Source of the DNA: Bacteroides fragilis
Lineage (GTDB): Bacteria > Bacteroidota > Bacteroidia > Bacteroidales > DTGW01
Assembly: GCA_945889005.1 (NCBI GenBank)
Contig: CAMDBI010000023.1
Span: 1-60,101, forward strand
DNA: 60,101 nucleotides
Direction of reading: 5' to 3'
The notes under the pieces were generated by a model. It saw only the letters and a list, made by a program, of their open reading frames with translations, did not search any database and had not been told where the DNA came from. This document shows, piece after piece, positions 55,804-60,101 of the stretch. The stretch's first letter is position 1. Each line of letters begins with the position of its first letter. Made by a program: the position numbers and the translations under genes.

Positions 55804-56499
55804 ATGGACAGATTTACGAAGCACAACAAATTAATAGATTTAGTAGTTGCCAACTATCACTTACTTCCTGTAATAAACCGATTTGGAATAAGTTTGGGCA
55901 ATAAAGATAAAAGTATTGATAATATATGTAAGGGACAGAATATTAATTCCGATTTTTTTCTAGTTATAATTAACACTTTTCATAATGAAGATTACTTTCC
56001 CGAAACCGAATTAAAATCATTCCCTCCAAAACTAATTATTGAATATCTTAAAAAGACACATCAATATTACATAGAATACTTGGTTCCCAAAATTGAGTCA
56101 TTATTATTACAATTAATCGACAGCAATAAAACAGAAAATAAGCAACTCAATATAATTGGGCAGTTTTACCAAAAATTTAAAGACGAATTGTTGAGCCATA
56201 TCAATGAAGAAGAAAGAAAAACATTTCCATATATCGCTACATTGTTTGAAAATAATAAAAAAAACAATCAATACAGTATTCGTACTTTTGAGAAAGAACA
56301 TTCAAATGTCGATGTCAAATTAAACGACCTCATAAGCCTTATTGTTAAGTATATAGAACCTGTTTATAACAATAACATCTGTAACGATTTTCTTATTACG
56401 TTGTTTAGGTTTGAAAGAGATATAAAAAATCATGCCCGAATTGAAGATAAAATTCTTATACAGCAAGTGGTTGAATTAGAAAAACAGTTGAATGAATAA
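55804..56499 (+). CDS. Hemerythrin-domain (RIC/ScdA-like) protein
   Basis: A 231-residue protein from ATG 55804. The N-terminal about 75 residues are a DUF1858/ScdA-N-like helix bundle (HKLIDLVVANYHLLPVINRF). The hemerythrin-like four-helix domain follows with histidines and acids able to bind a di-iron centre: THQYY (about 89), LLSHINEEERKTFPY (about 136), EKEHSNVD and IKNHARIEDKIL. RIC proteins repair iron-sulfur clusters damaged by NO or oxygen. The next gene overlaps its 3' end by 8 bp, so they are translationally coupled. Confidence 0.87.
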   Translation: MDRFTKHNKLIDLVVANYHLLPVINRFGISLGNKDKSIDNICKGQNINSDFFLVIINTFHNEDYFPETELKSFPPKLIIEYLKKTHQYYIEYLVPKIESLLLQLIDSNKTENKQLNIIGQFYQKFKDELLSHINEEERKTFPYIATLFENNKKNNQYSIRTFEKEHSNVDVKLNDLISLIVKYIEPVYNNNICNDFLITLFRFERDIKNHARIEDKILIQQVVELEKQLNE

Positions 56500-57082
56500 A
56501 AATGTTTATATAGTTCATGGTTCTGCAATTGTAAAAAAAGGGCTAGCTGATATTTTGCTCAAAAACTACAAATGTTCAATTGAATGCTTTGACAATTTAA
56601 ACAGTTTACTATCAGAGAAATATCATCACACTTCAAAATCTGTTTTTTTTATTGAAAACCAATTTATTAATAGTAAAGAGTATATTCAATTTTTAGAAAA
56701 TACAAAGCAAACATCATTATTTTGCATATCAAATTGCCTAGAAGACAAAACGCATGAAAATATAGACTACACTATTTATCTATATAATACTAAAGAAGAG
56801 ATATTTGAAAAGGTTAAAAATGCATTTAATCAACAGGAAGTAATCGAAGAAGAATCGGAGGGTTTGTCGAGCAGAGAAATAGATGTGCTAAAACTTGTTG
56901 CACTTGGCTATTCAAACAAAGAAATTGCAGAAAAGCTTTTTATAAGTATTCATACGGTTATGTCGCACCGAAAAAACATTACCGAAAAGCTTGGAATTAA
57001 ATCGATATCGGGGCTAACGGTCTATGCAATTATCAATAATTATATAGACACAACCAACCTCAATTTAAAAGACCTCATCTAA
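56492..57082 (+). CDS. NarL/LuxR-family regulator with degenerate receiver
   Basis: A 196-residue protein. The C-terminal LuxR helix-turn-helix is intact (LSSREIDVLKLVALGYSNKE, then IHTVMSHRKNITEKLG, about residues 127-175). The N-terminal 110 residues keep the length and pattern of a receiver (VYIVHGSAIVKKGLADILL), but the acidic pocket is not evident and the phospho-Asp position reads VFFIENQF. It is probably regulated without phosphorylation. It overlaps the hemerythrin gene by 8 bp, which suggests joint function. Confidence 0.85.
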   Translation: MNKNVYIVHGSAIVKKGLADILLKNYKCSIECFDNLNSLLSEKYHHTSKSVFFIENQFINSKEYIQFLENTKQTSLFCISNCLEDKTHENIDYTIYLYNTKEEIFEKVKNAFNQQEVIEEESEGLSSREIDVLKLVALGYSNKEIAEKLFISIHTVMSHRKNITEKLGIKSISGLTVYAIINNYIDTTNLNLKDLI

Positions 57083-57101
57083 AAATCACTACTTTTAGGG
57101 A

Positions 57102-57132
57102 TTTCACAAGCCACTTTATCATTATAGTTTTG
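57102..57132 (+). promoter_or_regulatory. Putative porin-gene promoter
   Basis: TTTC (57102-57105), 19 bp, TAGTTTTG (57125-57132). The -33 box is one base off consensus. A leader of about 30 nt would precede the ATG at 57167. Confidence 0.5.
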
Positions 57133-57166
57133 CAGAACAAATTTATATTAATTGAAAAACGAAACA

Positions 57167-58375
57167 ATGATGAAGAAAGAATTTTTATTTAGCGTTTTTA
57201 CATTAGCTTGCGGTATAGTCTATTCTCAAGATCAAGACAGCACTTCAAATCGTCGCTCCAATATTGCCGAAAACCTATTGTCGAGCAACAGTAAATTTTT
57301 AGTAGGCGGATATGGCGAAGTACATTACAACCAACCTTTAGATGGTTCAAAATACAACAATGGCATACTAGATGTTCATCGCATGGTAATGTTGTTTGGC
57401 TATAACTTTAACGAAAAAACAAAATTTGTTTCGGAATTGGAATTTGAGCATGTTTCGGAAGTATATGTAGAGCAGGCTTTTTTGCAACACAAATTAAATA
57501 ATTATATTAACCTACGTGGAGGTTTAATGCTTGTGCCGATGGGAATAATTAACGAATACCACGAACCAACTACATTCAATGGAGTTGAACGACCCCTGAT
57601 CGATAATAGTATTGCTCCTAGCACCTGGCGTGAAATTGGATTTGGTTCTTCGGGCAATATCTTAGATGCATCTATCAAATACCAGGCATATATCATTAAC
57701 GGATTCAATGGATATAATGGAGCAGCCAAACTAAATGGAAAAGACGGATTGCGAAAAGCACGTCAAAAAGGAGCCGAATCGTATATGAGTTCTCCAAACT
57801 TTACCGGGAAAGTTGAATATTATGGCATTAGGGGATTAAACATTGGCTTGTCGGGCTATTATGGAAAAACTCAAAGCACACTTTACCAAGGAATTGACAA
57901 AAACGACAATTCAAAAATTGATAAAGCAGACTCTTCTGTGGTTGGAGTTTCGATGCTTGGATTAGACACCCGCTATAGTATTAATGGATTGCAATTGCGA
58001 GGACAGTTGTACTATTCAGATTTGTCGAACACCAAACAATACAATGCATTTACAGTCGACACAAAAGGCAAACCCAACGATGTGGGTAGTTCTATGATAG
58101 GGTATTATGCCGAAGCTGGATACGATGTATTGCGTTCGGTAAAATCGGAAATGCAACTTGTACCATTTGTTCGTTACGAATTTATGGACACCCACAATTC
58201 CATTGAAAAAAATTTAAGTAAAAATAAAGCTTACAAAAAAACTGCAATAACTACCGGTTTAACTCTTATGTTAACAAATGGAGCAGTAGTAAAAACCGAC
58301 ATTCAGCTTTTGAAAGATGCTGCAACAAATAAATTTGCGACAACAATAAATGCCGGTATTGGCGTGATGTTTTAA
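57167..58375 (+). CDS. Outer-membrane porin (phosphate-selective porin-like)
   Basis: A 402-residue beta-barrel protein. The signal peptide is MMKKEFLFSVFTLACGIVYS (cleaved near YSQ), starting at ATG 57167 rather than the TTG at 57152. Alternating aromatic strands follow, with YGEVHYNQPL, FVSELEFEHVSEVYVEQAFL and NINLRGGL-type segments (text LRGGLMLVPMGI) typical of Bacteroidota porins related to OprP/OprO. It ends in a C-terminal phenylalanine, the usual OMP end. The FMN-binding protein gene starts 10 bp later, so one operon is likely; the substrate could be an anion or a redox-related solute. Confidence 0.82.
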   Translation: MMKKEFLFSVFTLACGIVYSQDQDSTSNRRSNIAENLLSSNSKFLVGGYGEVHYNQPLDGSKYNNGILDVHRMVMLFGYNFNEKTKFVSELEFEHVSEVYVEQAFLQHKLNNYINLRGGLMLVPMGIINEYHEPTTFNGVERPLIDNSIAPSTWREIGFGSSGNILDASIKYQAYIINGFNGYNGAAKLNGKDGLRKARQKGAESYMSSPNFTGKVEYYGIRGLNIGLSGYYGKTQSTLYQGIDKNDNSKIDKADSSVVGVSMLGLDTRYSINGLQLRGQLYYSDLSNTKQYNAFTVDTKGKPNDVGSSMIGYYAEAGYDVLRSVKSEMQLVPFVRYEFMDTHNSIEKNLSKNKAYKKTAITTGLTLMLTNGAVVKTDIQLLKDAATNKFATTINAGIGVMF

Positions 58376-58385
58376 TAAATAAAAT

Positions 58386-58958
58386 ATGATTTTGAGATAC
58401 AACATAACACTTGTAATAAGCATTTTATGTTCATATTTTGCTTTTTCTCAAATAGAAATAGACTATAAACATAAGACTTATGTAAAAAGCTTAGAAAAGA
58501 TTGGTATTACAAACTTGTCGGATATTGAAGAAATAATACAGAGTGATTCTGGTATAAAAACTAACCAAATCAACGGAAAATATTTTTCGATAAATAAAAA
58601 AAACGTTGGTTTATACCAATACATTTATGTTGGTCGAGTGAACAGTTGCCGAGCAGGCGGCTGTTCCATATATAACGATCGTTCAAAAGAAGTGAATTCA
58701 GAATATTTCGATTATTTTATACTATTCGATTCAAATTTCAAAGTCAAAAATGTAAAAGTATTTAATTATCAAGCAACACATGGTCAAGAAATAACATCCA
58801 AAGGATGGTTAAAGCAATTTATCGACTACAATGGCTCAGAACAATTAGTAATTGGCAAAAATATAGACGCCATTTCTGGAGCAACTATATCGGTGTATGC
58901 AATTACTGCCGATATAGAAATGAAGACTAATTTATTGAAAAATATTATCAGATATTAA
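58386..58958 (+). CDS. Secreted FMN-binding-domain protein (predicted ApbE substrate)
   Basis: A 190-residue exported protein. Signal peptide residues 1-22 (ends SYFAFSQ), then a single FMN-binding-type domain. The C-terminal DAISGATISVYAI fits the [ST]GA[ST]-x-[ST] motif, in which the last Ser/Thr is flavinylated by ApbE. Two cysteines sit in NSCRAGGCS (about 85-93). It probably carries covalent FMN in the periplasm and passes electrons. It is 10 bp after the porin gene. An ApbE is encoded at 20675. The partner oxidoreductase is not in the window. Confidence 0.82.
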   Translation: MILRYNITLVISILCSYFAFSQIEIDYKHKTYVKSLEKIGITNLSDIEEIIQSDSGIKTNQINGKYFSINKKNVGLYQYIYVGRVNSCRAGGCSIYNDRSKEVNSEYFDYFILFDSNFKVKNVKVFNYQATHGQEITSKGWLKQFIDYNGSEQLVIGKNIDAISGATISVYAITADIEMKTNLLKNIIRY

Positions 58959-59011
58959 ATAGATAGTTCAGTATATTTGACGCTCGATAATAAAAATTAT
59001 ATATAAAACCA

Positions 59012-59959
59012 ATGCAAACATACCCGTGGGGTCACACCCGACGATTTAATTCATATACAGAATATTTTCGTAAGGAATTTGGAGAACGGGTACAAAAAGT
59101 CACCATTAATGCCGGATTTAGTTGCCCCAATCGCGATGGTACAGTAGCCTTTGGTGGTTGTACTTTTTGTAACAACAGTGCGTTTAATCCATCCTATAAC
59201 ATTGCCTCAAAAACAATCACGCTTCAAATAGAAGAAGGTATAACGTTTCACAAGTTCCGATACCGCAGGGCATCAAAATACCTTGCTTATTTTCAAGCAT
59301 TTACCAATACTCATGCTCCATTAGCGGATTTGAAACGAATGTACGAAGAAGCGCTTTCGAATAGCAATATAATAGGCTTGGTTATTGGAACCCGTCCCGA
59401 TTGTATCGACGCTGAAAAGCTCGATTACTTGGCCGAACTATCGAAACGTTACTATATTATTGTGGAATATGGCATAGAAACATCGAACAATCAAATATTG
59501 AAAGATATAAATCGAGGTCACGATTACCAGTGTGCCGTGTGGGCTGTTAATGAAACCAAAAAACGAGGAATTAAAACCGGAGCACATTATATTATTGGTT
59601 TCCCAGGTCAAACCGAAAATGATTATTTAGAACTTGCCAAACAAATAGCTGCACTAAAACTCGATACAGTTAAGTTTCATCAGCTGCAGATTGTAAACGG
59701 TACTGCCATGAAAAATGATTATGAGCAAAACCCCGACAAATACACCATTTTTTCGTTACAGGAATATTTAGACATACTTTGCAAAATGATTGTGCATATC
59801 AATCCCGAAACTGTTATTGAACGTATAGCATCTGAAATTCCTCCCAAGTATTTATTTTCGGAAGGTTGGGGACTCATCAGATACGACGAAGTGCTAAGAA
59901 TATTCGAACAATTAATGGAAGAAAGAGATATATGGCAAGGGAAATTAATTACTAATTAG
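59012..59959 (+). CDS. TIGR01212 family radical SAM protein
   Basis: A 315-residue radical SAM protein of the TIGR01212/YhcC family. It begins with the family motif YPWGHTRRFNSYTEYFRKEF (about 4-23). The cluster cysteines are spaced as C-x9-C-x2-C in SCPNRDGTVAFGGCTFCNN rather than the common C-x3-C-x2-C. The family has no proven reaction; a role in modifying RNA or peptides has been suggested. It is full-length and followed by 142 bp to the window end without a recognisable feature. Confidence 0.9.
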   Translation: MQTYPWGHTRRFNSYTEYFRKEFGERVQKVTINAGFSCPNRDGTVAFGGCTFCNNSAFNPSYNIASKTITLQIEEGITFHKFRYRRASKYLAYFQAFTNTHAPLADLKRMYEEALSNSNIIGLVIGTRPDCIDAEKLDYLAELSKRYYIIVEYGIETSNNQILKDINRGHDYQCAVWAVNETKKRGIKTGAHYIIGFPGQTENDYLELAKQIAALKLDTVKFHQLQIVNGTAMKNDYEQNPDKYTIFSLQEYLDILCKMIVHINPETVIERIASEIPPKYLFSEGWGLIRYDEVLRIFEQLMEERDIWQGKLITN

Positions 59960-60101
59960 TGCCTCTAAGAAAACTCACAACATATTAACATACAGTTAAT
60001 TATTGTTAATAACTTTCTTGAATCTTTTTTAGATTAAGTTGCAAAATTTGTATAAAATAAAGATATTTATACTGTTAACGATTCGACAGTCCACTATTTG
60101 C

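Overview
The window is about 60 kb of AT-rich chromosome from a member of the Bacteroidota, most likely an environmental Bacteroidales/Marinilabiliales-type organism. The evidence is the PUR-alpha-like DUF3276 protein, TIGR02757, DUF1573 and SiaC/DUF1987 family genes, a type IX secretion (T9SS) type B C-terminal sorting domain, very few Shine-Dalgarno sequences, and several promoters of the Bacteroidetes form TTTG-N19-TAnnTTTG (best before rpsF and the aspartate aminotransferase gene). Most of the window is core housekeeping sequence, broken up by small mobile repeats and one decayed IS region.

Layout. 0-5.6 kb: DUF3276, trmN6, TIGR02757, lolD, an aminotransferase, DUF1573 and a pirin. 5.6-9.4 kb: tRNA-Phe, a 123-bp MITE, an M16 peptidase, an O-methyltransferase, a MerR regulator with the residues expected of a CarH-type B12 photoreceptor, and a SiaC-like protein. 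9.6-16 kb: a TPR lipoprotein, tRNA-Arg, the aguB-aguA pair (agmatine to putrescine) and argS. 16-20.4 kb: a large hybrid histidine kinase and the rplI/rpsR/rpsF ribosomal operon. 20.6-26 kb: apbE and the 2-oxoglutarate dehydrogenase genes sucA-sucB. 26-35.3 kb: a 7TM/PP2C phosphatase, then four secreted Ig/Calx-beta/PKD-type proteins, of which only the last carries a T9SS sorting domain. 35.4-39 kb: metY, metA (acetyl-CoA type, Glu111) and an aspartate aminotransferase, which form a sulfur amino-acid block. 39-46 kb: a 59-aa membrane protein, a GH13 protein, a SpoU methyltransferase, sucC, an orphan solute-binding lipoprotein and a degenerate trypsin-like protein. 46-50.7 kb: xseA and xseB with a TPR histidine kinase between them. 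50.7-53.5 kb: a scar holding an IS4-family element, a 5'-truncated methyltransferase, a truncated cyclophilin-like pseudogene and a lone MITE end. 53.5-60 kb: a chemoreceptor, DUF2892, a Crp/Fnr regulator divergent from a hemerythrin protein, a NarL-type regulator with a degenerate receiver, a porin, an FMN-binding secreted protein with a flavinylation motif, and a radical SAM protein.

Two mobile repeat families are defined here from the sequence alone. One has 78-171 bp copies with GGGCGTCTCTAAAAACT-like terminal inverted repeats and 4-bp target duplications (five copies plus a lone end). The other is a single 123-bp element with 15-bp perfect inverted repeats and a 10-bp target duplication; its end appears to supply the -33 box of the adjacent peptidase gene. 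The strongest candidates for undescribed biology are the four-gene split surface-protein cluster (28.4-35.3 kb), the Crp/hemerythrin/porin/flavoprotein block (55-59 kb), and the mobile repeats placed at gene ends. No CRISPR array, prophage or recognisable defence system was seen.
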